A stretch of 64,000 nt of DNA from Streptococcus mitis (GCF_946190375.1 NZ_CAMIAF010000005.1:46720-110719), one strand, 5' to 3'. Counted from the stretch's first letter, positions 45,362 to 55,574 are shown. Translations and numbers: made by a program. Notes: a model not told the origin generated them from the sequence alone.

Positions 45362-45566
45362 GGTAAACTTTGAGGTGAACTTTTTCAAAAAAACACGAAA
45401 AAAGCACCCATAAGGTAAACTTTTGAGTGCTTTGAAACGTTGATATAATCGTATTGATTAACGTTTTGAGGCAACTGACCTTGTCAGGTTGCAGCCACAT
45501 TTGTAAGCGACTAAAGTCGCAACAACTGTGTCAATTGCACCAATTTAGTAAGAAAGTATAAAAAAG

Positions 45567-45590
45567 AACACCCCGAAAGGTGCTCTGTAT
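45567..45590 (-). terminator. rpsI terminator
   Basis: Read on the minus strand, AGCACCTTTCGGGGTGTT followed by a run of T. It ends the rplM-rpsI operon. The region between it and the integrase remnant (45362-45566) has an AACGTTTTGAG segment and no gene. Confidence 0.8.
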
Positions 45591-45611
45591 AAGTATAGTA
45601 ATTCTTTCGAA

Positions 45612-46004
45612 TTAACGTTTACTAAATTGTGATGCTTTACGAGCTTTCTTAAGACCTGGTTTCTTACGTTCAACTTTACGTGAGTCACGTGTAAGAAGTC
45701 CTGCGCGTTTCAATGAATCGCGGAAGTCTGGGTCTACTTGAAGAAGGGCACGAGCAATACCGTGACGGATAGCTCCTGATTGACCAGCGTATCCACCACC
45801 TACAACGTTAACGAAAACGTCGTATGAACCTGCAGTTGAAGTAACTGCGAATGGTTGGTTGATTACAAGACGAAGGTCAGCGTGTGGGATGTACTCTTCA
45901 ACATCTTTTTTGTTAACAGTGATTTTACCAGTTCCTGGAACAAGGCGAACGCGTGCAACAGCGTTTTTACGACGTCCAGTACCTGCATATTGTGCTTGTG
46001 ACAT
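45612..46004 (-). CDS. rpsI: 30S ribosomal protein S9
   Basis: 130 residues, normal for S9, with the conserved start [20 protein letters not shown], the middle [20 protein letters not shown] and the basic tail [17 protein letters not shown] that reaches the ribosomal P site. It lies 18 nt after rplM in the usual operon. Its last codons are the source of the repeated att-like sequences at 19842 and 30908. Confidence 0.98.
   Translation of the reverse strand: MSQAQYAGTGRRKNAVARVRLVPGTGKITVNKKDVEEYIPHADLRLVINQPFAVTSTAGSYDVFVNVVGGGYAGQSGAIRHGIARALLQVDPDFRDSLKRAGLLTRDSRKVERKKPGLKKARKASQFSKR
45634..45662. repeat. rpsI-tail sequence matching the att-like copy at 19842
   Basis: A 29-nt exact match with 19842-19870, inside the C-terminal codons of rpsI (encoding [10 protein letters not shown]). 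It may be the chromosomal attachment site. Confidence 0.75.
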
Positions 46005-46022
46005 ACTTTATTGTTCCTTTCC

Positions 46023-46469
46023 TTAGATAAGTCCTGAAATGTCAAGAACTTCTGGTTGTTGTGCAGCGTGAGTGTGCTCAGCTCCAACAAATACTTTCAA
46101 CTTCATACCTTGAGCGCGTCCAAGAGTATTGTGTGGAAGCATACCTTTAACTGATTTCTCGATCAAACGTACTGCATTTTTAGAACGAAGTTCACCTGCA
46201 GAGATTTGTTTCAATCCACCTGGGTGGTTTGAGTGAGTGTAGTAGATTTTATCAGTTGCTTTTTTACCAGTCAATTTAACTTTTTCAGCATTGATAACAA
46301 TCACAAAGTCACCTGTATCAGTGTGTGGTGTAAATGTTGGTTTGTTTTTTCCGCGAAGTACGCTAGCAACTACTGCAGAAAGACGTCCAAGTGGTACATC
46401 AGTTGCGTCAACTACGTACCATTTACGTTCAACTTGGCCTGGTTTAGCCATAAATGTTGTTTTGTTCAT
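46023..46469 (-). CDS. rplM: 50S ribosomal protein L13
   Basis: 148 residues with conserved blocks [20 protein letters not shown] and [14 protein letters not shown]-like ([21 protein letters not shown]). An essential large-subunit protein. It precedes rpsI by 18 nt and follows a structured leader. Confidence 0.98.
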   Translation of the reverse strand: MNKTTFMAKPGQVERKWYVVDATDVPLGRLSAVVASVLRGKNKPTFTPHTDTGDFVIVINAEKVKLTGKKATDKIYYTHSNHPGGLKQISAGELRSKNAVRLIEKSVKGMLPHNTLGRAQGMKLKVFVGAEHTHAAQQPEVLDISGLI

Positions 46470-46483
46470 GATTTCTCCTATAT

Positions 46484-46613
46484 ATAGTTCGATTTTTGTT
46501 TACGGTGATGGGTGTTCCTTCCCATCGAAAAGTATTTGGAAGGTTCCGGGGCCTTTCAAATGGGGTAAACAATACCGCCTACTATAATACCAAATTTCAC
46601 CCCTAAAAGTCAA
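46484..46613 (-). promoter_or_regulatory. rplM promoter and L13-type leader
   Basis: On the minus strand, -35 TTGACT (46608-46613) and -10 TATTAT (46584-46589) are 18 nt apart. The leader of about 100 nt contains GATGGGAAGGAACACCCATC and GAAAGGCCCCGGAACCTTCC hairpin arms. Position and shape fit the L13 leader by which L13 represses its own synthesis in Firmicutes. Confidence 0.75.
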
Positions 46614-46657
46614 TAGATATGAAAAATATTTTTCTGAATTCCACTCTTTTTATCTCT

Positions 46658-46680
46658 AAAAAACCTCGCTTCCGCGAGGC
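46658..46680 (-). terminator. Terminator after the ABC exporter operon
   Basis: CCTCGC-TTCC-GCGAGG (46664-46679) followed, on the minus strand, by six T, just past the permease stop. Confidence 0.85.
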
Positions 46681-46684
46681 TCTT

Positions 46685-47884
46685 CTATTTATAAGCTAAG
46701 GCACGTTTAAATGTTTTCCAGATTCCTAAATCATCCGTTTGAAGGACTAGGCTAGCATACATGCGTCCGATAAATCCTGTTGCTAGCACCGCAAAAATCA
46801 CTGTAATAGCAAGTGAAATCCATGCTTCTGCTCCCCCTGCATAGCCATTAATGGTTCTAAATGGCATAAAGAAGGTCGAAATAAAGGGAATATAAGAACC
46901 AATCTTCAAGATGAGATTGTCACCAGCTGCACCTAGAGCTGTCACTCCAAAAAAACCACCCATAATCAAAATCATCAAAGGCGACAAGGCTTTTCCTGAA
47001 TCCTCAGGACGAGAAACCATAGATCCTAGGAAGGCTGCCAAGACTACATACATAAAGAGACTGACCAAAATAAAGAGCAATGTATTCAGTGAGAATGCAT
47101 CTCCCAAGTGATTCAAAATACCAGACTGAGCCAAGAAAGGCAAATCTTTAAAGAGCAGAATAGCTGCCAGACCACCTACAACATAAATCCCGATATGCGT
47201 TAAAATCACCAGAAACAGAGCCATCATCCGCGCATAGAAATAGTGACTAGCCCTTATGCTAGAAAAGACAACTTCCATAATTTTGGTGCCTTTTTCACTG
47301 GCAACTTCCTGAGCTGTTACACCCGCATAGGTAATCAGAATCATATAAAGAAAGAATCCTAAGGCTCCTGCCGCCATTGTTTGAATAAACTTTTTATTTT
47401 CCTTGGCTTCATCAATCTTTTCTGTGAATTGAATTGTCTGCGCTAAGCGTTTTTCCTGCTCTTGAGACAAGGAGGCAGTTGAACGATTAAGCTGATTTTG
47501 CAGTTCATTGAGTGTACCTGTAACTGCAAATTTAATTCCATTTTCAAGCGACGTTTCGCCATGATAAACTGCCTTCAAGACACTATCCTCTTGGTCAATA
47601 GTCAGATAGCCTTTTAATTTTTCATCTTTAATCGCTTCTTTTGCACTTGCTTCGTCTTTGTAGTCAAAATTAACACCATTTACATTCTTCAGTCCTTCTG
47701 CTACAGATGGCACTGTTGTCACTACTGCCACTTTATCATTTTTAGCCATTGAAGAGCCTTGGAGATAAGCAATTCCTCCAGAGATTCCTAAAAAGAGGAA
47801 CGGTGAAATCACCATAAAGAAGAAACTCCACGATTTGACATGTCGAAGATAGGTTTCCTTGATTACAACCCACATATTTCTCAT
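46685..47884 (-). CDS. ABC-2 type exporter permease (NatB-like)
   Basis: A 399-residue membrane protein. One helix near 20-40, a long extracellular loop (40-170), then five or six helices, as in NatB/YhaP-like ABC-2 permeases. The cytoplasmic motif TAQEVASEKGTKIMEVVFSS is typical of the family. It partners with the ATPase encoded just upstream, with a 4-nt overlap. The substrate is unknown. Sodium or peptide export are the usual suggestions for the family. Confidence 0.88.
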   Translation of the reverse strand: MRNMWVVIKETYLRHVKSWSFFFMVISPFLFLGISGGIAYLQGSSMAKNDKVAVVTTVPSVAEGLKNVNGVNFDYKDEASAKEAIKDEKLKGYLTIDQEDSVLKAVYHGETSLENGIKFAVTGTLNELQNQLNRSTASLSQEQEKRLAQTIQFTEKIDEAKENKKFIQTMAAGALGFFLYMILITYAGVTAQEVASEKGTKIMEVVFSSIRASHYFYARMMALFLVILTHIGIYVVGGLAAILLFKDLPFLAQSGILNHLGDAFSLNTLLFILVSLFMYVVLAAFLGSMVSRPEDSGKALSPLMILIMGGFFGVTALGAAGDNLILKIGSYIPFISTFFMPFRTINGYAGGAEAWISLAITVIFAVLATGFIGRMYASLVLQTDDLGIWKTFKRALAYK

Positions 47885-48774
47885 ACTTCCACCCCTGATT
47901 CTAGTTTAAAGATTTCATCGATTGTTGGCGCTTGTTGGTCAAAGGTTGCGATATATTGCCCTTGAGTCAAGATTGGGAAGAGTTCTCTACCAGCACTCTC
48001 ATCCTCCAATATCAATTTCCAACTACCTTGTTTGGTCAAGCTCACCTGTTTGACATGAGGAAGGTTTTCCAATTCTTCCTTGCTTCGTTCACTTGAAACA
48101 AAGAGACGTGTTTTCCCGTATTGATTGCGAACATCCTGAACTGGTCCATGCAAGACCACACGGCCATCTCGGATCATGAGAATATCGTCACAAAGCTCCT
48201 CGACGTTGGTCATGACATGGTCAGAAAAGATAATGGTTGCTCCGCGCTCTTTTTCCTGAAAAATGACTTGTTTGAGCAATTCAGTATTGACTGGGTCCAA
48301 TCCACTGAAAGGCTCATCCAAGATAATCAAATCTGGTTCATGAATCAGAGTAATAATGAGCTGAATCTTCTGCTGATTTCCTTTTGACAGACTCTTAATT
48401 TTATCTGTCAGCTTTCCTTTCACTTCCAACCTCTTCATCCATTGAGGGAGTTTTTCCTTGACCTCCTTGGCATCCATACCTTTTAGAGTCGCCAAATATC
48501 GAACTTGTTCAAGGACTGTCAATTTAGGCATGAGACTGCGTTCTTCAGGCAGATAGCCAATCCGAGCATAGGTCTCCTGACGAATATCCTGCTCATCCAG
48601 ACTAATTTCTCCTTGATATTCTAAAAATTTCAAAATACTGTGGAAAATTGTTGTCTTCCCAGCACCATTTTTCCCAACTAGTCCCAAAATACGACCTGGT
48701 CGCGCCTGAAAGTCAATACCAAACAAAACTTGCTTAGATCCAAAACTTTTCTCTAGACTTCTTACTTCTAGCAT
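47881..48774 (-). CDS. ABC exporter ATP-binding protein (NatA-like)
   Basis: A 297-residue ATPase with Walker [15 protein letters not shown], the ABC signature SKGNQQKIQLIITL, Walker B LIILDEPFSGLDP and the switch histidine in FSDHVM. A C-terminal extension of about 80 residues follows, as in DrrA/NatA proteins. It energises the permease encoded downstream. Confidence 0.92.
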   Translation of the reverse strand: MLEVRSLEKSFGSKQVLFGIDFQARPGRILGLVGKNGAGKTTIFHSILKFLEYQGEISLDEQDIRQETYARIGYLPEERSLMPKLTVLEQVRYLATLKGMDAKEVKEKLPQWMKRLEVKGKLTDKIKSLSKGNQQKIQLIITLIHEPDLIILDEPFSGLDPVNTELLKQVIFQEKERGATIIFSDHVMTNVEELCDDILMIRDGRVVLHGPVQDVRNQYGKTRLFVSSERSKEELENLPHVKQVSLTKQGSWKLILEDESAGRELFPILTQGQYIATFDQQAPTIDEIFKLESGVEV

Positions 48775-48888
48775 CTTTCACCTCCGAAATGTCTTGCACT
48801 CATTATACTCCTTTTTGATAGCCTTTACAATGATTTCTGTCCATTTTTAGAAGACTATTGCTATGTAAAATATGGATTGGAGCACTTT

Positions 48889-49040
48889 TATACTCAATGA
48901 AAATCAAAGAGCAAACTAGGAAGCTAGCCGTAGGTTGCTCAAAACACTGTTTTGAGGTTGTAGATAAGACTGACGAAGTCAGTCACATATACACGGCAAG
49001 GCGAAGCTGACGTGGTTTGAAGAGATTTTCAAAGAGTATT
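48889..49040. repeat. BOX element (A-B-C type)
   Basis: TACTCAATGAAAATCAAAGAG at the left, TTTTCAAAGAGTAT at the right, the core GGCAAGGCGAAGCTGACG, and a boxB-like insert (AAAACACTGTTTTGAGG, GACTGACGAAGTCAGTC) that forms two hairpins. The gap 48775-49162 holds no gene. Confidence 0.85.
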
Positions 49041-49133
49041 AGTGATAAATCCATTATACAGTAGCAAACTCAATTTATACCTTCCGCTCCTCAACTGTCT
49101 GTTTTTGATCCTGAATTGTTATTTGAAAAGCAA

Positions 49134-49156
49134 AAATCCACCCCGAAGGATGGATT
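49134..49156 (-). terminator. pheT terminator
   Basis: On the minus strand AATCCATCC-TTCG-GGGTGGATT followed by TTTTGC, immediately after pheT. Confidence 0.8.
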
Positions 49157-49162
49157 GATGCT

Positions 49163-51568
49163 TTAACGAACTTCTGCATCGACTTTTTCTTCGAGAGACG
49201 CTTGGATTTTTTCCATGTAGCGTGCTACTTCTTCGTCCGTTAAGCTGTCTTCTGGATTTTGGAAAGTCAAGCTATAAGCCATTGACTTCATACCAAGTCC
49301 CAATTTTTCGCCTGAGAAAACGTCAAAGAGTTTGATATCTGTCAAACGTTTCACGCCGGCAGCTTGGATAGCGTCTACAACTTCTTGATGAGTGACTTCT
49401 GCCTTGAGGAGTAGAGCCACGTCACGGCTGACTGCTGGGAATTTGGTGATTTCCACAAATGGAGCAGCTGGTTGAAGGGCAGCTTCGATGGCTGAAAGGT
49501 TGAGCTCAGCCACATACGTTTCTGGAATATCGTAGGCCTTAGCAGTAACTGGGTGTACTTGACCAAGGAAACCAAGAACTTGGTCACCGAGTGAAATGAT
49601 TGCTGTACGACCTGGATGAAGGCTAGCGATTTCAGATGTTGCTGTATAAGTTACTTCTAGTCCCAAGCGAGTAAATAGTGCTTCAAGGATTCCCTTAGCA
49701 TAGAAGAAATCAACTGGAACTGCTGCTGTTTGGAAATCTTTTTCTGCAACCAATCCTGTCAAGGCAAAGGCAAAACTGTTGATCTCATTTGGAAGTTCTT
49801 CTTTTGGATTGCCAGTTTGTTCAAAGACTTTTCCAATCTCATAAAGGGCCAAGTTTTTATTCTTACGAGCCACGTTGTAAGCAACTGTATCTAGGATACC
49901 TGAGATCATATTTTGACGGAGGACAGAACGATCCACTGTCATTGGCCACATAAGTTCCGTAAGGTTACTTGGTTGAGCCGTAAACTCAACTGCTTTTTCA
50001 GGAGTTGTTAGAGCGTAGGTGATGATTTCTGTCAAACCTGCTCCTTCAGCGATCGTACGAACTTGACGGCGAAGTTTTTGTGTCGCTGTCAATTCACCAG
50101 CTGTACCATCATCTTTTGGAAGGCTGGTTGGCAAGCGGTCATATCCATAGATACGAGCGATTTCTTCAAAGAGGTCTGCTTCGATAGTGATATCCCAACG
50201 ACGACGTGGGACGCTGACTGTAAAGCTATCTGCATTGCCAGAAAGACCAAAGCCAAGACGACGGAAGACATCTTCTACATCCGCGTAAGAAAGTTCTGTA
50301 CCGAGGACACGGTTAACATCAGCAAGAGTTGAAGAAACTTCCACATCATAGGTATCAAGTTCACCCGCTGAAACGATACCCTTACGCACTGTCGCACCAG
50401 CAAGTTCGGCAATCATACTAGCTGCCGCATCAAGAGCTTCATTGACTGTTGCCACATTAATGCCTTTTTCAAAGCGAGAAGATGACTCAGAACGAAGGTT
50501 GAGACGTCCGCTAGTCTTGCGGATTGATTTTCCGTTGAAGACTGCAGCTTCAAGGACGACACGACTAGATTTCTCAGAGATTTCTGTTGCTTGACCGCCC
50601 ATGACACCTGCAAGGGCTACTGGCTTGTCTGCGACAGTGATAACTAAGTCATTCACGTCCAAGTCACGTTCTTCACCATCCAAGGTCACTAATTTTTCAC
50701 CAGCACGCGCTTCACGTACACGGATGTCACTCCCTTCAAAGGTATCCAAGTCAAAGGCATGCATTGGTTGACCAAAGTAGAGCAGAATGTAGTTGGTCAC
50801 GTCCACCACGTTGTTAATAGGACGGATACCTTCATTCATAAGAAGGTTTTGCAACCACTGTGGACTTGGTGCGATGGTCACATTGTCCAAGATACGAGCT
50901 GCATAGTAAGGCGCCTTGTCTGACTCAATGCCCACAGAAAGAGCATCTGCTGCAGCTTGATCAGTTTCTGAAAGAGTAAATTCTTTAAAGTTGACTGCCT
51001 TGTCATAGATGGCTGCTACTTCGTGAGCCACTCCACGCATAGAAAGAGCGTCCGCACGGTTTGGTGTGATAGAAAGTTCGATGATTTCATCATCCAAGTC
51101 TAGATATGAAAAGACTTCCTCCCCTGGAACGGCATTCTCTGGCAATATTTGGATGCCATCTGCGAATTCCTTAGGCACAACTGAGTCAGAAATTCCCAAT
51201 TCACCAAGTGAACAGATCATCCCAAGTGACTCCAAGCCGCGGATTTTACCTTTTTTGATTTTATAGTTGTCAGCGATACGAGCTCCCGGAAGTGCCACCA
51301 TAACCTTGATACCAGCACGCACATTTGGGGCACCACAGACGATTTGACGGGCTTCTTCTTCGCCAACGTTAACCTGACAAACATGAAGGTGAGTTTCTGG
51401 CACATCTTCGCAAGACAAGACCTCACCGACGACAATTTTTGAGAGACCGGTAGCCGGTGATTCCACACCTTCTACCTCGATCCCTGTGGTTGACATTTTT
51501 TCAGCCAACTCTTGTGATGGCACATCAATGTCCACCAATTCTTTTAACCATTTATAAGATACAAGCAT
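49163..51568 (-). CDS. pheT: Phenylalanine-tRNA ligase beta subunit
   Basis: 801 residues, full length. An N-terminal tRNA-binding EMAP/OB domain (near 40-150), the B3/B4 editing domain, B5 and a C-terminal FDX-ACB anticodon domain (about 705-800, [15 protein letters not shown]). It forms the alpha2-beta2 enzyme with PheS, and the beta subunit hydrolyses mischarged Tyr-tRNA(Phe). A GNAT gene separates it from pheS in the operon. It is regulated by the T-box upstream of pheS. Confidence 0.97.
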   Translation of the reverse strand: MLVSYKWLKELVDIDVPSQELAEKMSTTGIEVEGVESPATGLSKIVVGEVLSCEDVPETHLHVCQVNVGEEEARQIVCGAPNVRAGIKVMVALPGARIADNYKIKKGKIRGLESLGMICSLGELGISDSVVPKEFADGIQILPENAVPGEEVFSYLDLDDEIIELSITPNRADALSMRGVAHEVAAIYDKAVNFKEFTLSETDQAAADALSVGIESDKAPYYAARILDNVTIAPSPQWLQNLLMNEGIRPINNVVDVTNYILLYFGQPMHAFDLDTFEGSDIRVREARAGEKLVTLDGEERDLDVNDLVITVADKPVALAGVMGGQATEISEKSSRVVLEAAVFNGKSIRKTSGRLNLRSESSSRFEKGINVATVNEALDAAASMIAELAGATVRKGIVSAGELDTYDVEVSSTLADVNRVLGTELSYADVEDVFRRLGFGLSGNADSFTVSVPRRRWDITIEADLFEEIARIYGYDRLPTSLPKDDGTAGELTATQKLRRQVRTIAEGAGLTEIITYALTTPEKAVEFTAQPSNLTELMWPMTVDRSVLRQNMISGILDTVAYNVARKNKNLALYEIGKVFEQTGNPKEELPNEINSFAFALTGLVAEKDFQTAAVPVDFFYAKGILEALFTRLGLEVTYTATSEIASLHPGRTAIISLGDQVLGFLGQVHPVTAKAYDIPETYVAELNLSAIEAALQPAAPFVEITKFPAVSRDVALLLKAEVTHQEVVDAIQAAGVKRLTDIKLFDVFSGEKLGLGMKSMAYSLTFQNPEDSLTDEEVARYMEKIQASLEEKVDAEVR

Positions 51569-51643
51569 AATTTAGTTTTCCAGAATGACAGTTGCCCTCT
51601 GGTTCTTTTCCTTTCCTATCATTTCAATAGAAGAATCATCTTC

Positions 51644-52153
51644 TTACCTTAATTTCTTTTTCAGTAACCAATCTGTATCTACTTTTTGACCAACCATAAA
51701 ATGATGTTGGCTAAATTTTTCAAAACCATATCGATTATAAAACGCTTGAGCTTTTGTATTATGCTCCCAAACACCTAACCAAGCCCAGGAAAAACTATTT
51801 TTTGTAGCAAGTTCAAGTGCGAATTCAAACAGTTGCTTACCTAGTCCAAATCCTTGGAATTTTTGTAGCACATAGAGGCGTTGAATTTCAAAAGCATCCT
51901 CTAATTCTCTCTCAGTCTGAGCACTTCCCCAGTTGACTTTGAGAAAACCAGCTATCTCCTCTTCATGCATAATGAAATAGGTTTCGGAATCTGGATTTTC
52001 CAACTCAGTTGACAAAACTCTCAGACTATAAGCCTCTTCAAAGTATTCCTGTAACTGCTCTTCCGTATTATCATGCGCAAATGTTTCACGAAAGGTTTGT
52101 TTGGCAATTTTAGCCAACACCTCAACATCTGCCTTTTCCACTTTTCTAATCAT
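51644..52153 (-). CDS. GNAT acetyltransferase between pheS and pheT
   Basis: A 169-residue GNAT protein. The acetyl-CoA-binding motif is LYVLQKFQGFGLGKQLFEFALELA (Q/RxxGxG/A as QGFGLG), followed by AQAFYNRYGFEKFSQH at the end. It starts at the TAATG overlap with the pheS stop, so it is translated from the same mRNA. The acceptor is unknown. Its co-regulation with Phe-tRNA synthetase is a fixed feature of streptococci as far as I recall. Confidence 0.88.
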   Translation of the reverse strand: MIRKVEKADVEVLAKIAKQTFRETFAHDNTEEQLQEYFEEAYSLRVLSTELENPDSETYFIMHEEEIAGFLKVNWGSAQTERELEDAFEIQRLYVLQKFQGFGLGKQLFEFALELATKNSFSWAWLGVWEHNTKAQAFYNRYGFEKFSQHHFMVGQKVDTDWLLKKKLR

Positions 52154-53199
52154 TATTTAAACTGTTCTGAGAAGCGGACATCTCCTTGGTAGAATCCACG
52201 GATATCGTTGATTCCGTAACGGAGCATGGCTACACGCTCTTGTCCAAGACCAAAGGCAAAGCCAGAGTAAACAGTCGCATCAATACCACTCATTTCAAGG
52301 ACACGTGGGTGAACCATACCGGCACCCATAATTTCGATCCAACCAGTTTTCTTACATACGTTACAGCCTTCTCCACCACACTTGAAGCAAGAAACATCCA
52401 CCTCAACAGATGGCTCTGTGAATGGGAAATAAGATGGACGCAAACGAATTTGACGCTCTTCACCAAACATTTTTTGGACAATCAACTGAAGGGTTCCTTG
52501 AAGATCAGCCATAGAGATATTTTTCCCAACAACCAAGCCTTCAATTTGGTGGAATTGGTGACTGTGGGTTGCATCGTCCGTATCACGACGGAACACACGC
52601 CCTGGCGAGATCATCTTCAAAGGACCTTTAGAAAAATCATGGGCATCCATAGCACGCGCCTGAACTGGAGACGTGTGGGTACGGAGCAAGATTTCTTCAG
52701 TGATATAGAAAGTATCCTGCATATCACGAGCTGGGTGGTCTTTTGGAAGGTTCATACGTTCAAAGTTATAGTAGTCTTGCTCCACTTCAAAACCATCCAC
52801 GACTTGGTAACCCATTCCAATGAAGATATCTTCGATTTCTTCACTGGTTTGTGTGAGGACATGACGGTGACCAGTCGCAACAGGGCGACCTGGAAGTGTC
52901 ACATCAATGCTCTCGCTAGCAAGTTGAGCTGCAACTTTCTTTTCTTCCAAGAGCTTAGCTGTTTCTTCAAAAGCAGCTGTCAAGACATCACGAGCTTCAT
53001 TGACGTGTTTTCCGATAATTGGACGCATCTCAGCAGAAACATCTTTCATCCCTTTGAGGATTTCAGTAAGCGAACCCTTTTTACCAAGGACAGAGACACG
53101 CAAATCTTGCATCTCTTTTTCATTCTCAGCAGAAATCTGCTTCAAGCTAGCCAGCGTTTCTTCGCGAAGCGCTTTTAATTGTTCTTCAATAGTTGACAT
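52153..53199 (-). CDS. pheS: Phenylalanine-tRNA ligase alpha subunit
   Basis: 348 residues from the ATG at 53199, where GGAGG lies 6 nt upstream. A longer frame runs into the T-box and is not real. The N-terminal coiled coil is followed by the class II catalytic core: motif 1 [11 protein letters not shown], motif 2 [22 protein letters not shown] and motif 3 [18 protein letters not shown]. It charges tRNA(Phe) together with PheT. Confidence 0.97.
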   Translation of the reverse strand: MSTIEEQLKALREETLASLKQISAENEKEMQDLRVSVLGKKGSLTEILKGMKDVSAEMRPIIGKHVNEARDVLTAAFEETAKLLEEKKVAAQLASESIDVTLPGRPVATGHRHVLTQTSEEIEDIFIGMGYQVVDGFEVEQDYYNFERMNLPKDHPARDMQDTFYITEEILLRTHTSPVQARAMDAHDFSKGPLKMISPGRVFRRDTDDATHSHQFHQIEGLVVGKNISMADLQGTLQLIVQKMFGEERQIRLRPSYFPFTEPSVEVDVSCFKCGGEGCNVCKKTGWIEIMGAGMVHPRVLEMSGIDATVYSGFAFGLGQERVAMLRYGINDIRGFYQGDVRFSEQFK

Positions 53200-53214
53200 A
53201 ATTCCTCCATCAGT

Positions 53215-53420
53215 CTCTCGTAGATAAAAAGAAAACCACATGCCAAAAACTCCACTCGGAGCGTTGACACGCGGTACCATCCGTTTTCATCTGACAAGTC
53301 AGACCTTCATTTCTAAATCCATGCGCAAGTGAATTCACTCAGCTTTCATATAGAGAGCTTGCAGTCACGGCTCTCCTCCCTGATATACTTCCCTTGGGCT
53401 ACTAGTCTTGCGGATTTCTA
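53215..53420 (-). promoter_or_regulatory. T-box leader (tRNA-Phe responsive)
   Basis: On the minus strand, a leader of about 200 nt holds the T-box sequence TGGTACCGCG (53270-53279), paired antiterminator elements, and the terminator CTCC-GAGT-GGAG with a T-run (53245-53261). A candidate Phe specifier TTC lies near 53331. Uncharged tRNA(Phe) would stabilise the antiterminator and switch on pheS-GNAT-pheT. Confidence 0.9.
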
Positions 53421-53469
53421 TTCAATTACTACATAGTTTATCAGATTTTGAGTTAAAAAACAAGTTAGA

Positions 53470-53949
53470 TTAGATTAATTTCAATATAAAACTCATTCCT
53501 TTTTCTGTTGCTCCATTTTCCACAAATCCAAGCGACTTGAAACACCTCCTAGAAGCATGATTGTAGGTGTAGATTTCCTTGACTCTCAATTCTTTCCATC
53601 CTTTTACTCGAGCCAATTCAATCAAAGCACTTAGAATCTTTTTTCCAAGTCCTCGATGTTGGTAAGCGGAATTCCCAATCACAATGGGGAGATTATCCTG
53701 AGATAGTGTAACATCCCCAATTGGAAACCATTCTCCCTTCTCCTTGACTTCAATCCAAAAAAGTTCACCATGCTGATCCAAATGGGAATACATAGCTTCC
53801 AAAGTTTCTTGACTATAAGGTCTCTTCACACCATCTACTAGGTGAACCAAGTTCACATCCTGATACCAAGCAAAAGCTTCTTCACAATGATTGACCTTAT
53901 AATAAGGAACAAGACGCAGTGAATTATCTATTTGTAGGGTCTGTTTCAT
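53470..53949 (-). CDS. GNAT family acetyltransferase
   Basis: A 159-residue GNAT protein of the RimJ/RimL-like group, with NSAYQHRGLGKKILSALIELA (QHRGLGK acetyl-CoA motif) and ASRRCFKSLGFVENG near the end. The substrate is unknown. It overlaps the preceding ParB-like gene by 26 nt in another frame, so the two are translationally coupled. Confidence 0.88.
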   Translation of the reverse strand: MKQTLQIDNSLRLVPYYKVNHCEEAFAWYQDVNLVHLVDGVKRPYSQETLEAMYSHLDQHGELFWIEVKEKGEWFPIGDVTLSQDNLPIVIGNSAYQHRGLGKKILSALIELARVKGWKELRVKEIYTYNHASRRCFKSLGFVENGATEKGMSFILKLI

Positions 53950-54343
53950 CTGCTTTCCTTTTCAACAAAAGAGTTGCTGCTTGATTAAAACCATCACACC
54001 AGTTATACCATTTTGCTTCATACTCATCTTGAGGTAAGATATGATTTTTTAAATCCAGAACAGAGTAAATCTTTCTTTCCTCACAAGCTTGCGCATAGAG
54101 ATGATATAGTTCATCACCGCCGTCTCTATCAAACTCAGCAGAAATCGTATCCCGACCTGCCAATAAAGCCTGATAAGTCCTGTGATGCCCATCTGTAATC
54201 AACAAGCAATCTCCAAATGCAAGAATACTGATTGGATCGACTTGGATTGTTTCTGCCGACTGGTAAAGCATCTGAATATCTTGCAACTTCTTTTCTGATA
54301 AGTATAGTTGAGTCGGATGGAGAGCTTTTATGTTGACTTTCAT
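53924..54343 (-). CDS. ParB/Srx-like domain protein
   Basis: A 139-residue protein with the small ParB/sulfiredoxin-type core ILAFGDCLLITDGHHRTYQALLAG, which has the GxxR-like DGHHR motif. There is no helix-turn-helix, so it is not a chromosome partition ParB. The family is common and uncharacterised, with CTP-binding or nuclease-like roles possible. GAGGAG precedes the ATG. Confidence 0.75.
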   Translation of the reverse strand: MKVNIKALHPTQLYLSEKKLQDIQMLYQSAETIQVDPISILAFGDCLLITDGHHRTYQALLAGRDTISAEFDRDGGDELYHLYAQACEERKIYSVLDLKNHILPQDEYEAKWYNWCDGFNQAATLLLKRKADETDPTNR

Positions 54344-54370
54344 TTCTTTCTCCTCAAGAGAATTTGATAT

Positions 54371-55021
54371 TCACTTCTGCTTGCCTTTAAATCGCCATTG
54401 GAAGCGGAGCTTGTCATAAAAGGGAAATTCGATAAACAAGACTCCCAAACCCACACAGAGACTGGCAAGGACATCTGATGGGTAATGAACTCCCAGATAG
54501 ACCCTTGATACCAGCACACTGACTAGGTAGAGACCAAGGACGATTTGTACGATTTTTCTCCAGACCGGATCTTTAATCCGCTGACTAAGAATAACAATCA
54601 GAGAACCAACCATCAAGGTTACAGCCAGAGAATGGCCACTTGGAAAGGAAAATCCCTTCTCCTCTACCAAATGTAAGATATCTGGTCGTGGGCGCTGATA
54701 AATATTTTTAAAGATCACGATTAAAAGGCCAGCTAAAGTCAAATTCCCTAGCATAAAAAAACTTTCTATCTTCCATCGCTTACGATAAAAGATAAAAGCT
54801 GTAATGACAACCCAAGTGATAATCACTGGAATATCAATCAAGCGTGTGATGGCTCGGAAAAGAATAGTCAAGTAAGCTGGCAAGTCTCCTCGAACGGCAG
54901 TCTGTATCGGTTGATCAAAACCGACCAGCGTTTCAGGGTAAAATTTGACCATGTAGCCAAGAATAACGAAAAGTAAAAGGGCAAAACTGCCCTTCATTAA
55001 AAATGTTTGTTTATCTCTCAT
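54371..55021 (-). CDS. PAP2 family membrane phosphatase
   Basis: A 216-residue protein with five to six membrane helices and the full phosphatase signature KNIYQRPRP (K-x6-RP type), PSGHS and SRVYLGVHYPSD. It probably dephosphorylates a lipid pyrophosphate such as undecaprenyl-PP or phosphatidic acid on the outer face. It overlaps ribU by 11 nt and so is made in the FMN-controlled transcript. Confidence 0.9.
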   Translation of the reverse strand: MRDKQTFLMKGSFALLLFVILGYMVKFYPETLVGFDQPIQTAVRGDLPAYLTILFRAITRLIDIPVIITWVVITAFIFYRKRWKIESFFMLGNLTLAGLLIVIFKNIYQRPRPDILHLVEEKGFSFPSGHSLAVTLMVGSLIVILSQRIKDPVWRKIVQIVLGLYLVSVLVSRVYLGVHYPSDVLASLCVGLGVLFIEFPFYDKLRFQWRFKGKQK

Positions 55022-55574
55022 AATGTTTTAAGGTTGGTTTCAAGAGAACATACAACAACCAGAATGAAACGGAAAAGATTACACCCTCAATCAAGTTAAA
55101 AGGCAACACCATAGTCATTAGGTAGTTGGAAAGTCCCAAAATTTTTCCAATATCAAAGTTAGCAAACTTAGCGTACAAAGGAACAGCGTAAACATAGTTG
55201 AGAACCAACATAGCCACGGTTAAACCAATAGTCCCAGCTAGAGAGCCTAGTAGGAAACGAAGAGTTGTCCGTTCCTTTTTCCAAATCAAAGCAAATACGA
55301 TGACAAAAACTCCCAAAGCTACGATATTCATCGGCAAGCCAATGTAAGTATTCACTCCCTGACTGTTAAGAAGCAATTTCAAGAGTGAGCGAAGCAAGAG
55401 AACTCCTAGAGCAGCAGGCAAATCCATGACCACCAAGCCCACAAGGACTGGCAAGATACTAAATTCGATCTTGAGGAAGGACGCCGCTGGTAAAAGCGGA
55501 AAGTCAAAGTACATCAGCACAAATGAGATGGCTGATAAAATCGCAATGGTCGAAAGTCGACGTGTGTTTGTCAT
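55011..55574 (-). CDS. ribU: Riboflavin transporter, ECF S component
   Basis: 187 residues from the ATG at 55574, with GGAGGA 9 nt upstream. Six helices and the RibU opening TRRLSTIAILSAISFVLMYFDFP, with the KIEFSILPVLVG motif that contacts riboflavin. It binds riboflavin and works with a shared EcfAA'T module. The FMN riboswitch upstream supports the assignment. Confidence 0.93.
   Translation of the reverse strand: MTNTRRLSTIAILSAISFVLMYFDFPLLPAASFLKIEFSILPVLVGLVVMDLPAALGVLLLRSLLKLLLNSQGVNTYIGLPMNIVALGVFVIVFALIWKKERTTLRFLLGSLAGTIGLTVAMLVLNYVYAVPLYAKFANFDIGKILGLSNYLMTMVLPFNLIEGVIFSVSFWLLYVLLKPTLKHYER

Noticed and set aside
52186-53178. A 330-codon open frame on the plus strand, opposite pheS.
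   Set aside because: It lies entirely antisense to a highly conserved gene, has no ribosome binding site, and its composition is that of a reverse-frame shadow.
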